Assembly (NCBI GenBank): GCA_016342715.1
Contig: JAEINW010000025.1
Coordinates: 1-35,020, forward strand
DNA from: Salinivirgaceae bacterium
Lineage (GTDB): Bacteria > Bacteroidota > Bacteroidia > Bacteroidales > SZUA-534
Direction: 5' to 3'
DNA: 35,020 nucleotides
Below are positions 25,501-33,409 of this stretch, in pieces; position 1 is the stretch's first letter; the number at the start of each line of letters is the position of its first letter. Both the position numbers and the translations under genes were made by a program. Below the pieces are notes generated by a model. That model was given only the letters and a program-made list of their open reading frames with translations, did no database searches and had not been told where the DNA came from.

Positions 25501-26887
25501 ACATTTGGGAATTATAAATTGCTGTGTCGTTCGGAGTAAAATAAACTTTAGGAATAGACACATAAATACTACTATCTACAACTAGAGTGTCTGAGCAGCC
25601 CATATCACTATAAACAATTAAGGTATCCTTTAAATACAAATTTCGTTTTTTTAGAATTTCCGCATTTTCGTAAATTGTAATACTTGGATTTGCATGATCG
25701 GTTATATAATCAAAGCCAATATGCCATTCCCATGAATTGTTATATTCAGCTTGACTTGTATAATTTATTTGCGTTGGCAATTCACAAATGTAATTGATAT
25801 CAGTTTCAAATTTTGCAGTTACTCTATCGACAAAAACACTTGCTTTGATGGTGTCGAAACATTCGGTTTGCAAGGCTGCAACATAAGTTATTTCAAAATT
25901 TCCCGTATCAGAATAAGTTTTTTGTGGATTCATTTGATTTGATGTAGTTCCATCACCAAACAGCCATTGGTATGAAGAAGCTCCTGTGGTAGTATTTGAA
26001 ATAATAAGCGTTTCATTTTTACATAAATAATCATCTTCAATTAAAATTTCGGCATGCAACTCCTGCAATTTTATAAAATTCGATTTTACTAAGGAATCTT
26101 GACATCCGTATCCATCGCTTACGAATAAGCTTACATTGTAATTAGAAAAGCCATTGTAAAAGTGTGTTGGATTTTCCAGCGAACTTTCTAATCCATCGCC
26201 AAAATCCCATAAATAATTTAAATCAGTTACACCCGATGAGCTATTTGTATAATTGACAGTTAAGGTATCAAAACATGACAATGTCTTACTTGCGCTAAAA
26301 CCTAGGTTTGGCTTGGGTGTTGTGGTTATGTAATTTGAAATGCTATAATTACTCTCGCAAAAATTAGAGTCTTGAATGTATACCGATATGGTATAAGTAT
26401 TTACTCCATAAAAATTATGTGTCGGATTTATTTCTGAGCTTGATGATCCATCGCCAAAATCCCAAATTGCAGTCATAATTCCGGCATCTCCTTGGGTAAT
26501 TTCAGATTGAAAGTCCACTTCCAAAGGTGCGCATCCAATTTTCGGAGATTCAGTAAAAAGCTCAACATTCGGACTTTTATAAACATTAATAAAATTAGCT
26601 TTAATTAATGTGTCAGAAGAAACATTATTACTTACAATTAATTTTACTGTGTATGAACCGGTGTTTAAATAAACTGCTTTTGGATTTTCCAGTTCAGAAA
26701 ATGTCTCATTTCCAAAATCCCAGGAATATTCAAGATTTGAACCTTGAGAACTATTCACAAAATCGGTAATTAAAGTATTGCACCCAACACTATCGAGAGT
26801 TGTAAAACTAGCTACAACCTGAGAATAAGTATTATTTACACTAAATAATGAAAGCAAAATAAAAATGTATGTCAGTTTTTTTATCAT
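22514..26887 (-). CDS. PKD-repeat cell-surface protein with type-B T9SS C-terminal domain
   Basis: 1457 residues. A signal peptide (about 1-22, ending TYSQ) is followed by about 14 PKD-type modules, most showing the WDFGDG core (for example AIWDFGDGS, YLWDFGDGL, WIWNFGDGG, WIWDFGDGS) with a Cys near each module start. Some modules are degenerate (WEWHIGF, FEWTTDDG, IKWLNND). Two Ig-like modules come next, then a gliding-motility-type C-terminal domain (about 1368-1457) with AFSPNNDGVND, LKIFNTSGQKVF and SGMYIYQVKI. This is the type-B signal for export by the type IX secretion system. The architecture matches large SprB-like surface adhesins or matrix proteins. Its gene follows the PorP/SprF gene after 1 bp, the arrangement expected for type-B cargo and its dedicated outer-membrane partner. 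The ligand is unknown. Confidence 0.93.
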   Translation of the reverse strand: MIKKLTYIFILLSLFSVNNTYSQVVASFTTLDSVGCNTLITDFVNSSQGSNLEYSWDFGNETFSELENPKAVYLNTGSYTVKLIVSNNVSSDTLIKANFINVYKSPNVELFTESPKIGCAPLEVDFQSEITQGDAGIMTAIWDFGDGSSSSEINPTHNFYGVNTYTISVYIQDSNFCESNYSISNYITTTPKPNLGFSASKTLSCFDTLTVNYTNSSSGVTDLNYLWDFGDGLESSLENPTHFYNGFSNYNVSLFVSDGYGCQDSLVKSNFIKLQELHAEILIEDDYLCKNETLIISNTTTGASSYQWLFGDGTTSNQMNPQKTYSDTGNFEITYVAALQTECFDTIKASVFVDRVTAKFETDINYICELPTQINYTSQAEYNNSWEWHIGFDYITDHANPSITIYENAEILKKRNLYLKDTLIVYSDMGCSDTLVVDSSIYVSIPKVYFTPNDTAIYNSQMSGCIPINVDFENHSISTNSSDPFVSWSWDFGDSEISDEYEESHTYNDIGEYEIKLVGENQSGCRNEFNAELIAGNPQNAMFEYTGIDSICGSNEIALTDLSTDSELVNAWVWQFSDGSSSTAQNPNVQFSDTGYIDVSLTVFHNNCMGSTFEMDSVVFVKGPAGNLVSTFTCADPYKYTFTSDIDGVEEWIWDFGDNSYDSTSTKIVEHIYDTTGNYFVRLIAINDNTNCGLEKTKTILARKLKADFEFGPLYNCIYDSISFDPNNSFDEYVFSSGGHVGKYLWNFKDTSAIIFSNGIIKHIYTQPGDFEVELKVKDINGCMDTITKNVHIYDVSPDFSITDSSGCSPFTVEFSDNSTADTTLSEWIWNFGDGGFSSTEQNPIHLFDAHNYYDVSLTVKDIFGCFKTLQKQSLIYTSKPVPNFSSVKPYHCFNDSIFFENSSFSQGETTYLWDFGDGNISNEFAADHLYTDTGFYSISLYIVDSLGCDSIIEKANYVYVQVNPRAGFSANSQSSICYPKIIGFNDTTVSDDLVNWIWDFGDGSVIQNIQMPFHTYQAPGLFDVKLIAITSLGCSDTIQKEEYIQINGPYAEISAPDSFCINIPTIISMQNNTGIDYFEWTTDDGESYYTESFNKTYLAPGKKQLFLTIRSDSIESCEKFYSDSIIIPELIANFDISDTAVCVPFNISFNQNSIGYNSIKWLNNDVDWQSDSEFDFNFINSGTYEIKLLIENTVGCKDSAIKNVQIYPLPVIKISNDTLLCQYDTVSIYAAGGNKYYWQVNNELIDSLSEISIYPLVSANYKVQVVDTNFCVSYDSVYVSVQPKPTQQLNASDSIRLIIGEQFAFEATIENADDFYWSPENIFDCSVCENSTIFPMKSVYIYLTSIDNNNCFKIIDSVFVQVDEKYSVDVPTAFSPNNDGVNDFIEVKGWGIKQVLELKIFNTSGQKVFESHEQNPIWDGYSFDGKSPSGMYIYQVKILSYDNTEKVKQGYFYLLD

Positions 26888-26888
26888 C

Positions 26889-27929
26889 TTAATAAATAGT
26901 ACAAGGAATCCGATAATTTTCTATAAGCCTATTTAAACCAAGGTAAGCTATTGTTAGCTCGTATATGTTAAATGTCGAAATTTTATTCTTTTTGCCCATC
27001 AAATTAAATGAATATGCAAAGCCAAATTGAAACTTACTTACCTGAGCACCAACATTAAATACAATATCATTTGGATACTTTTTTGTACGCATCACCAAAT
27101 AAGTTCCAGCCCAAATTGAATTTACTTTAAAGAAATTATATCCCAAACCATGTTTAATGTCCGATCCAATAGCCAATTCATTTAAAATAGCACTTGAATT
27201 ATAAATTACAAAGGGTTTTAAAGTTTGATTCTTATTCAAAAAATAATTTGTCTTTGAGGATAGTATAAATTGAAAATATTGTGGGACTTTTAGTTCACTA
27301 ACACTTGATTTTTGAGCTAATACATTTCGAACATTTACCCCAAATTGAGAATAAAAATTTGCAAAATAACGTGTCCATGCTATCCCTGCATTAACATTTA
27401 TACCAACCTTTTTTTCGTTTGCCAATAGGTTTTCGTTCGTTGCAACTAATGTATTAAAGCTTCCTGTTTCCCTATCGTATTGATCAGGAAACAACAAACT
27501 GCTAAAATCCAATGATCGATAAAATAGCGAAGGTTGAATTGCTATATGAAATTGATTGTTTCGATAGTTTTTATGATATGCTAAGGTGGTAAATATTTCG
27601 TTGTCAACTAATGGACTTGAGATAAGTTTTTTATATGAAATTGCCCCTCCCACCGATAGTTTATCATCGCCTGAAGCAATCTGATAATCCCCCGATAATA
27701 AAAATGATTGTACGGGGTGATCGGGTAAAAGACGTTGACTATTTATATAATTACTTATAACCCAATTATGAGAATGCCCCCCTATATTATATGGTAGCGC
27801 GTAATAATTATCAGAATTTATATGTAAATAATCAAGCGTTTGAGAACTTCCGAAAACTGTACAACAAACAACAATCAGATAAAAAAGAATGCTTTTCTTC
27901 AGAAATAGTTGTTTAATAACGTACATCAT
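26889..27929 (-). CDS. PorP/SprF family outer-membrane protein (T9SS cargo partner)
   Basis: 346 residues. A signal peptide (hydrophobic 13-27, ending FGSSQ) is followed by alternating beta-strand segments typical of an outer-membrane barrel: FLLSGDYQI, KLSVGGAISY, FHIAIQPSLFYR, VGINVNAGIAW, DIVFNVGAQVSKFQFGFAYS. The C-terminal YELTIAYLG.NR and final IPC.IY fit this family. In Bacteroidota these proteins are needed for secretion or surface attachment of the type-B CTD protein encoded next to them, here the PKD protein 1 bp downstream. The gene starts with ATG-ATG, so the start may be 3 bp shorter (27926). It is divergent from the TPR-OmpA gene with a 110-bp shared upstream region. Confidence 0.88.
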   Translation of the reverse strand: MMYVIKQLFLKKSILFYLIVVCCTVFGSSQTLDYLHINSDNYYALPYNIGGHSHNWVISNYINSQRLLPDHPVQSFLLSGDYQIASGDDKLSVGGAISYKKLISSPLVDNEIFTTLAYHKNYRNNQFHIAIQPSLFYRSLDFSSLLFPDQYDRETGSFNTLVATNENLLANEKKVGINVNAGIAWTRYFANFYSQFGVNVRNVLAQKSSVSELKVPQYFQFILSSKTNYFLNKNQTLKPFVIYNSSAILNELAIGSDIKHGLGYNFFKVNSIWAGTYLVMRTKKYPNDIVFNVGAQVSKFQFGFAYSFNLMGKKNKISTFNIYELTIAYLGLNRLIENYRIPCTIY

Positions 27930-28039
27930 TTTGCTACATATTTGACTAAAGTTACATTAATTATTATACAAATTCAACAGGGTGTTTTTATTTTTTGTAA
28001 ATTATGTGAAATTTAAAGTAACCCCTTAAAGCAAGTATT

Positions 28040-30100
28040 TTGAGAACCCTTTTTTTTCTTATTTCATGTACCCTTTTATCCAATATAATAATGAGCCAAC
28101 AAGTGCTTGAAGCAAGTGGAAAAAAGCTAAAAAACTTGGCTCAAAGCGCAGAAATACTGGGAGATAAGTACACAGCTATTGAATATTACCAACAACTTGA
28201 AAAAGAGAAGCCAAACACTAAAATACTATTAAAACTTGCCGACCTCTATTTTGAAACAAGAAATTATGAGTATGCCAAAACGTATTATCAAAAATTAAAT
28301 TTAAGCAACAATTTTCATAATCAATTTCGTCTTGCTTTATCCTATAAAAATATTGGAGCCTACGATTCTTGCATCTATTATTTTGATAAAATTAATAAAG
28401 AGAAATTAAGCTATAATGAAAAAGTACAGCTAAAAAAAGAATACAATGGAGCTCTTATTGGTTATGAAGCCGATGACAATTCTTCATTAATAGAAATACA
28501 TCATTTAGAAGGTCAAATTAATTTTCCGCATATGGAAGGGAGTCCCAATTTTTTAAATGATTCGCTTATAATTTTTAGTTCATTTGAAGCCAATGAGAAC
28601 AATCAATATTCTATTTACGATGTAAATAGCATCCCAAAAAACCAATTATATTTTGCAAAGCAAATAAATGGAGAATGGAAACGTGATAAGAAACTTGAAA
28701 TTACCACAGGTACAGAATCGGTGAGTTCTGCAAACGGATGTTTTTCGTTAGATGGCGCACGTTTTTATTTTACAATATGCAACAGCAACTACCAAAATAA
28801 AAAAATATGCCAGCTATATGTTTGTGATTTTAAAAACGGTATTTTTCAAAATGCCCGGAAAATTGGCAATGAGGTTAATGGAAGCTATTTTACTTCAACC
28901 ATGCCTTCGGTAGGAACGGTTCAAGGAAAAAACAAGGAAGCTATTTATTTTTCATCAGACCGACCCGGTGGACTCGGCGGAATGGATTTATGGTATACGG
29001 TTTACTATATTAATCGCGATAAATTTTCGGAACCTCGTAATTTAGGTAGAAAAATAAACACCCCTGACGACGAAATAACCCCGTTTTACAGCCCAAAAAC
29101 AAAAACCCTATTCTACAGTACCAATGGTATGGTAAGTTATGGTGGTTTTGATATTTACAAAGCAATAGGCGAAATGCGGAGCTGGTTGAATCCGAAAAAT
29201 ATTGGCAATCACATTAACAGCAATGCCGATGAAATTTATTTTGTTCTTAGCGATTCTCGATTACAAGGCTTTTTTGCTTCAAACAGGCCTGAAAGCCTTG
29301 ACTTGCAAAACGAATATTGCTGTTTTGACATTTTTCAATTCAAATTTACAAATCCAGATTACCTACAACTAAAAGGCACTTTACTTACATCGATAAACCC
29401 CATCATAGAAAAACTATTGCAGAATGGGATTGAATTTCGCGATTCAACAAAAAATAACCACCGCTTAAAAAATGCCATAGTATCGCTTTACATAAAAAAC
29501 AATGAATTGGGCGATTCCCTTTATATAACCAGCGACACCACCAATCAACTGGGAGAATTTGATTTTGATGTAGATGATGATTTGAGTTATAGTTTAATTA
29601 TTCACGACGACCAAGAAATTAAAGCCCAGATAGATGTTTCCGCTGAAGATATACGAAATAGTGAAATGAGTGAAATTGTGATTAAAACACCCGTAATTGA
29701 AATTATGCCAAGCGATCCGCTGGTAATAAAAAACATAACTTACGAATTTGGTAAAAGCACTTTAACCGAAAATGCTAAACTAAGATTAGATGCTACCTTA
29801 ATTATGGCCTTGAAAGAACTTCCAGACATAATAATTGAAATTAGCTCGCATACCGACAACATTGGTGATGATGCTTTTAATGAAAAACTTTCATTGGAAA
29901 GGGCTAAAAATGTTGCCTTATATTTAGAATCTCAAGGAATTAGCAAAAACAGAATGATAACCAAGGGATATGGCGAAACGCAACCTATTGCAGCTAACAT
30001 AAATGAAGATGGAAGTGATAATCCAGAAGGAAGAGAAAAAAACCGACGCACCGAATTTAAAATTCTTAATAAAAAGGCTAGTTCAAAAATTAAATTCTAG
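28040..30100 (+). CDS. TPR-PD40-OmpA protein (PorE/SprD-like), TTG start
   Basis: 686 residues. Start: an in-frame stop (28019-28021) lies just upstream, and the first ATG (28091) would remove the signal peptide (residues 2-18, ending IIMSQQ), so TTG at 28040 is the best start. TPR-like helices span about 20-140 (YTAIEYYQQLE, YEYAKTYYQKL). A PD40/WD40-like propeller spans about 165-410, with FSSDRPGGLGGMDLW and YGGFDIYKA repeats. A carboxypeptidase-regulatory-like beta domain lies at about 475-550, and an OmpA C-terminal peptidoglycan-binding domain at about 565-680 (YEFGKSTLTENAK, SSHTDNIGDD, REKNRRTEFKI). The domain order equals that of PorE and SprD, which anchor or assist T9SS components. 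Divergent from the PorP/SprF-PKD operon, probably working with it. Confidence 0.88.
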   Translation: MRTLFFLISCTLLSNIIMSQQVLEASGKKLKNLAQSAEILGDKYTAIEYYQQLEKEKPNTKILLKLADLYFETRNYEYAKTYYQKLNLSNNFHNQFRLALSYKNIGAYDSCIYYFDKINKEKLSYNEKVQLKKEYNGALIGYEADDNSSLIEIHHLEGQINFPHMEGSPNFLNDSLIIFSSFEANENNQYSIYDVNSIPKNQLYFAKQINGEWKRDKKLEITTGTESVSSANGCFSLDGARFYFTICNSNYQNKKICQLYVCDFKNGIFQNARKIGNEVNGSYFTSTMPSVGTVQGKNKEAIYFSSDRPGGLGGMDLWYTVYYINRDKFSEPRNLGRKINTPDDEITPFYSPKTKTLFYSTNGMVSYGGFDIYKAIGEMRSWLNPKNIGNHINSNADEIYFVLSDSRLQGFFASNRPESLDLQNEYCCFDIFQFKFTNPDYLQLKGTLLTSINPIIEKLLQNGIEFRDSTKNNHRLKNAIVSLYIKNNELGDSLYITSDTTNQLGEFDFDVDDDLSYSLIIHDDQEIKAQIDVSAEDIRNSEMSEIVIKTPVIEIMPSDPLVIKNITYEFGKSTLTENAKLRLDATLIMALKELPDIIIEISSHTDNIGDDAFNEKLSLERAKNVALYLESQGISKNRMITKGYGETQPIAANINEDGSDNPEGREKNRRTEFKILNKKASSKIKF

Positions 30101-30101
30101 T

Positions 30102-30716
30102 TTATTTATTTGTTAAATACTGAACATGCAGTAACTGATCATCAAGCATATAACTCTCAAAATCCAACAAAATAGAATGCATTATTGGCAAAACAAAATC
30201 ATTCGATATCAAAATCATATGTCCTAAATCTTTTGATCCAATGCCAATGGGAATGTAAAAAGCCTTTCCCCCATTCAAACGAATTATTGGCTTATTTTCA
30301 GATAATGAATTTAGTTTTTCAAGATCAAAATCAATATTATAGGTCAATATTTCAGCTCCTTTAAATCGAAACACACCCCCATCGATACTAACTCCCGGAT
30401 ACTTAAACATTTTAATTATAAAGGCTGCAATTTCTTTTTGAAATTCATCAACCGATTCATATCCATGCAGAGCAACTTTGTTTTTAATTACATCGAACTT
30501 TTTTGAAAGTTGAAAAGGGATGGAAAGTATTACATATAAGTAAGCTCCTATCAAAACACCCAACAAACCACCGAAAATGGTAATTGGAATATAAATAGAA
30601 ATATTGCTAAATAAGTGAGTTGCCCCAACCCAGAATAAGGCAGTTATAACAACAGCAACAATAAAAGCGATAGTATTAATTGAAAAAGTATAAATTCGAT
30701 CGAAAGTTGAAAACAT
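30102..30716 (-). CDS. small membrane protein of unknown function, two helices
   Basis: 204 residues from ATG at 30716. A TTG at 30758 in the same frame would overlap the upstream antiporter gene and is less likely. Two hydrophobic helices lie near the N-terminus (INTIAFIVAVVITALFW and IPITIFGGLLGVLIGAYLYV). A soluble alpha/beta region of about 130 residues follows, with FRFKGAEILTYNIDF, GGKAFYIPIGIG and HMILISNDF. I do not recognise the family. It is 32 bp downstream of the antiporter gene on the same strand, probably in its operon. Its stop codon lies 1 bp from that of the convergent OmpA gene. Confidence 0.75.
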   Translation of the reverse strand: MFSTFDRIYTFSINTIAFIVAVVITALFWVGATHLFSNISIYIPITIFGGLLGVLIGAYLYVILSIPFQLSKKFDVIKNKVALHGYESVDEFQKEIAAFIIKMFKYPGVSIDGGVFRFKGAEILTYNIDFDLEKLNSLSENKPIIRLNGGKAFYIPIGIGSKDLGHMILISNDFVLPIMHSILLDFESYMLDDQLLHVQYLTNK

Positions 30717-30748
30717 ATGCTTTAGTTTTACTATAAAAATACGAAATA

Positions 30749-31921
30749 TTAGCGCCAACTTTTACTTAAGGCATTCGATAATTTTTGCAAAACATCATTT
30801 ATACCTCCGGGTTGTCGTAACCATTCTATAAACACCCCAACGTTTTGTGCCAACCAACCTTCACCCCCAGCATGAAATTGCGCTGCACCAATTGCGTAAA
30901 AAATAAATATCAAGTATAAAATAAAAAATATAAACACTTGAACCCTGCTAATCTTTTTGCTAAACAGATAAACAAAAATTGTAATTATGGTAATTATTAA
31001 TAACATTATTCGAATATCAATTAGGGTAGGTCCTTCTTGTACAAAATTTATTTTTTCACCCGAAATAAGCAAGAAAATTGCTAATGGCAAACCAATACTA
31101 ATGGTAATATCAAAAATATTTGAGCCCAACACATTCGATAAGGCGTCGTTATGATTCCCCTTCCTTGCATCTTTCATTGAAATTATGGTGTCAGGAATAC
31201 TACTTGCAGCCGCAACTAAAACCAAAGCTACAAACAGCGGATTTATATCCATTGAATCTGCAATCATTTTACAGCCTTCAACCAGCCCTGCACATGCTAC
31301 ACCAATAATAAATATCGCAAAGAATAACAAATTCCAGCTTCTAAAATTCCGATTGCTCGTATTCTTTAATAAATACCTAATGTACCAATTTGATTTACCA
31401 TTTGACATAAATTCAGGATTAGGACTCTCACCTTTACTCATGGTTTTTAGCGCATAAAAAATATAAATCACATAAAAACTGGTTAAAATCCATCCGTGCC
31501 ACTGGGTAATGTAATTGCTCGATAAAATTACCAACAACAACAATTCGGCTACTACCAAAAAAATACCATCGCGTAAAACTACTTTCTTAGAAACATTAAA
31601 TTGTGTTCCACCCTTGGCTAAAACAACAACAATAACAAGCAAAGGAATTACAATGCTATTAAATATAGCCGAACCTGCACTTGCACCAATACTTGCTGCT
31701 AAATCGCGACCCAAATTCTCATGGGTAGCAAAAACAAGGAAAAACACAGTGGTTAACAATTCAGGAAACGATGATCCAATAGCATTCAGCGTTAAGCCTT
31801 TAACACCATCGTTCATGTTTCTTCCCAAATAATCGGTAGCTATTTCAAAAACATTACTTGCTTTAGCAATAACCACGGAACTTACAATCATAATAGCCAA
31901 ACCAAAAATCAGATGCTCCAT
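30749..31921 (-). CDS. CaCA-family Na+/Ca2+ (cation) antiporter
   Basis: 390 residues from ATG at 31921. An upstream in-frame ATG (31972) would add a Cys-rich 17-residue leader and is less likely. The protein has about ten hydrophobic helices and two alpha-repeats. The first is GLTLNAIGSSFPELLTTV, with the ion-binding Glu in SSFPEL, followed by ASIGASAGSAIFNSIV. The second is ALVLVAAASSIPDTIIS, followed by ALSNVLGSNIFDITISIG. This inverted-repeat plan is that of YrbG/NCX-type exchangers in the inner membrane. In the second repeat the position usually held by Glu is Asp (IPDT), so ion preference may differ from classical Na+/Ca2+ exchangers. A cytoplasmic loop and a short C-terminal tail follow typical lengths. 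Divergent from the PQQ-propeller gene. Confidence 0.9.
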   Translation of the reverse strand: MEHLIFGLAIMIVSSVVIAKASNVFEIATDYLGRNMNDGVKGLTLNAIGSSFPELLTTVFFLVFATHENLGRDLAASIGASAGSAIFNSIVIPLLVIVVVLAKGGTQFNVSKKVVLRDGIFLVVAELLLLVILSSNYITQWHGWILTSFYVIYIFYALKTMSKGESPNPEFMSNGKSNWYIRYLLKNTSNRNFRSWNLLFFAIFIIGVACAGLVEGCKMIADSMDINPLFVALVLVAAASSIPDTIISMKDARKGNHNDALSNVLGSNIFDITISIGLPLAIFLLISGEKINFVQEGPTLIDIRIMLLIITIITIFVYLFSKKISRVQVFIFFILYLIFIFYAIGAAQFHAGGEGWLAQNVGVFIEWLRQPGGINDVLQKLSNALSKSWR

Positions 31922-32177
31922 AGTATTATCAAGTGCTAAATTAGTAGTACAAAGTAAACACAATTTAGACATTTTAAGATTTAATTTCCTTTAATAAAAC
32001 AAGCTATTTTAGAATATATCTCTCCAAAAATAATGTCTATTAAGAATTAATTTAAATTACAAACGTGCCCTAGGTTTCATGTAACCATTATTCATTTTAG
32101 GTGTCTAATTTTACATATTTTATCAAAAACCCTTAAGACAAATAAGTTACAAGTTCTAAACCATAAAAAGTATAACT

Positions 32178-33407
32178 ATGAGTAGACAAACCTCCTTCTT
32201 AATTTTAGTTGTTCTATTTCTCATTTTTCAAAGTGCCATTGCCCAAAACAATGCAGGTAAAAGCTGGAATCAATTCAGAGGAAATAACAGAAATGGCGCT
32301 GTAAGCAATGTAGAATTAAACAAATGGCCAGCCTCAGTACCTGAAAAAGTTTGGAAAACTTCTATAGGCGAAAGCTTTACTGAACTATTAGTCTCGGGCG
32401 ATAAAGTTCTCACTATGACCAGTACCTATTCTGCAGACAGCACTTCTGGCACTGAATATATGATTGCATTTAACAACCAAACTGGTGAAGAAATATGGAA
32501 AACTAAAGTTGACTCACTTTTTATTGATGTTGATAATTTTGGCGATGGTTCCAGATCTACACCTGCACTTGACAATGAAGCTGCATATTGTTTAAGTTCA
32601 TTTGGAAAACTTCATGCTCTATCAATTAAAAATGGAAATATATTATGGACCGTTGATTTCATAAAAGAATTTGGAAGCACTCCACCTCGATGGGCTTTTG
32701 CTTCTTCTCCAATATTGATAAATAATAAAGTTATTATTGAAACTGGCGGAACTGAAAATAGAGGTTTTTCTGCCTTTGATAAAAATACAGGAAAAACAAT
32801 TTGGTCCACTGGCTTTGCTAAACCATACTACAACTCACCAGCAATAGCAGAAATTGATGGAAAAACAAATATAATTTTTGCTTCTGACTCAATGCTTATT
32901 TCACTTGATGAAAATGGTGAAGAAATTTGGACTTTTAGAATCCCTTTCCGCTACCCCATGGCGATGCCATTATTTATTGCTCCAAATAAAGTTTTTATTT
33001 CTGCGGTAAGCCAAACAGGATGTGTATTGGTTGAAATAAATAATAATGTTGCTACTGAAATTTACAAAAACAATTCCATGAAAAACAATTGGAGTTCATC
33101 TGTTTATCATGATGGATATATCTATGGGTTTAGCAATGCAACCTTAAAATGCGTAAAAGCTGACGATGGAACCTCAAAATGGTCGAAAAGGGCACTCGGC
33201 AAGGGGAGCTTAATTTTAGTTGGTGATAAATTATTGGTATTATCAGATAAAGGAGTTTTAAAATTAGTAGAAACAAATCCAGAAGCATATACAGAGCTAA
33301 ATTCATTCCAAGCACTTGAAGGGAAATCGTGGACGGCACCATCATATGCAAATGGACGTATTTACTTGAGAAATTTAACCGAAATGGCATCTTATAAAAT
33401 TAATTAA
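32178..33407 (+). CDS. secreted PQQ-type beta-propeller protein (BamB-like)
   Basis: 409 residues. A signal peptide (hydrophobic 6-20, cleavage at AIAQ) is followed by NQFRGNNRNGAV, a start seen in secreted pyrrolo-quinoline-quinone-like propellers. Propeller blades with the PQQ/pyrrolo-repeat pattern are visible: IAFNNQTGEEIWK, HALSIKNGNILWT, SAFDKNTGKTIWS, ISLDENGEEIWTF and LKCVKADDGTSKWS. No catalytic dehydrogenase motif is seen, so a periplasmic scaffold or binding role is more likely than an enzyme. It is 2 bp upstream of the next gene, so the two form an operon. Confidence 0.85.
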   Translation: MSRQTSFLILVVLFLIFQSAIAQNNAGKSWNQFRGNNRNGAVSNVELNKWPASVPEKVWKTSIGESFTELLVSGDKVLTMTSTYSADSTSGTEYMIAFNNQTGEEIWKTKVDSLFIDVDNFGDGSRSTPALDNEAAYCLSSFGKLHALSIKNGNILWTVDFIKEFGSTPPRWAFASSPILINNKVIIETGGTENRGFSAFDKNTGKTIWSTGFAKPYYNSPAIAEIDGKTNIIFASDSMLISLDENGEEIWTFRIPFRYPMAMPLFIAPNKVFISAVSQTGCVLVEINNNVATEIYKNNSMKNNWSSSVYHDGYIYGFSNATLKCVKADDGTSKWSKRALGKGSLILVGDKLLVLSDKGVLKLVETNPEAYTELNSFQALEGKSWTAPSYANGRIYLRNLTEMASYKIN

Positions 33408-33409
33408 CG

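Noticed and set aside
28040-28100. Lipobox LISC at residues 7-10 of the OmpA-family protein
   Set aside because: It would leave a signal sequence of only nine residues, too short for signal peptidase II. The hydrophobic run continues past the Cys, so cleavage near IIMSQ is more likely.
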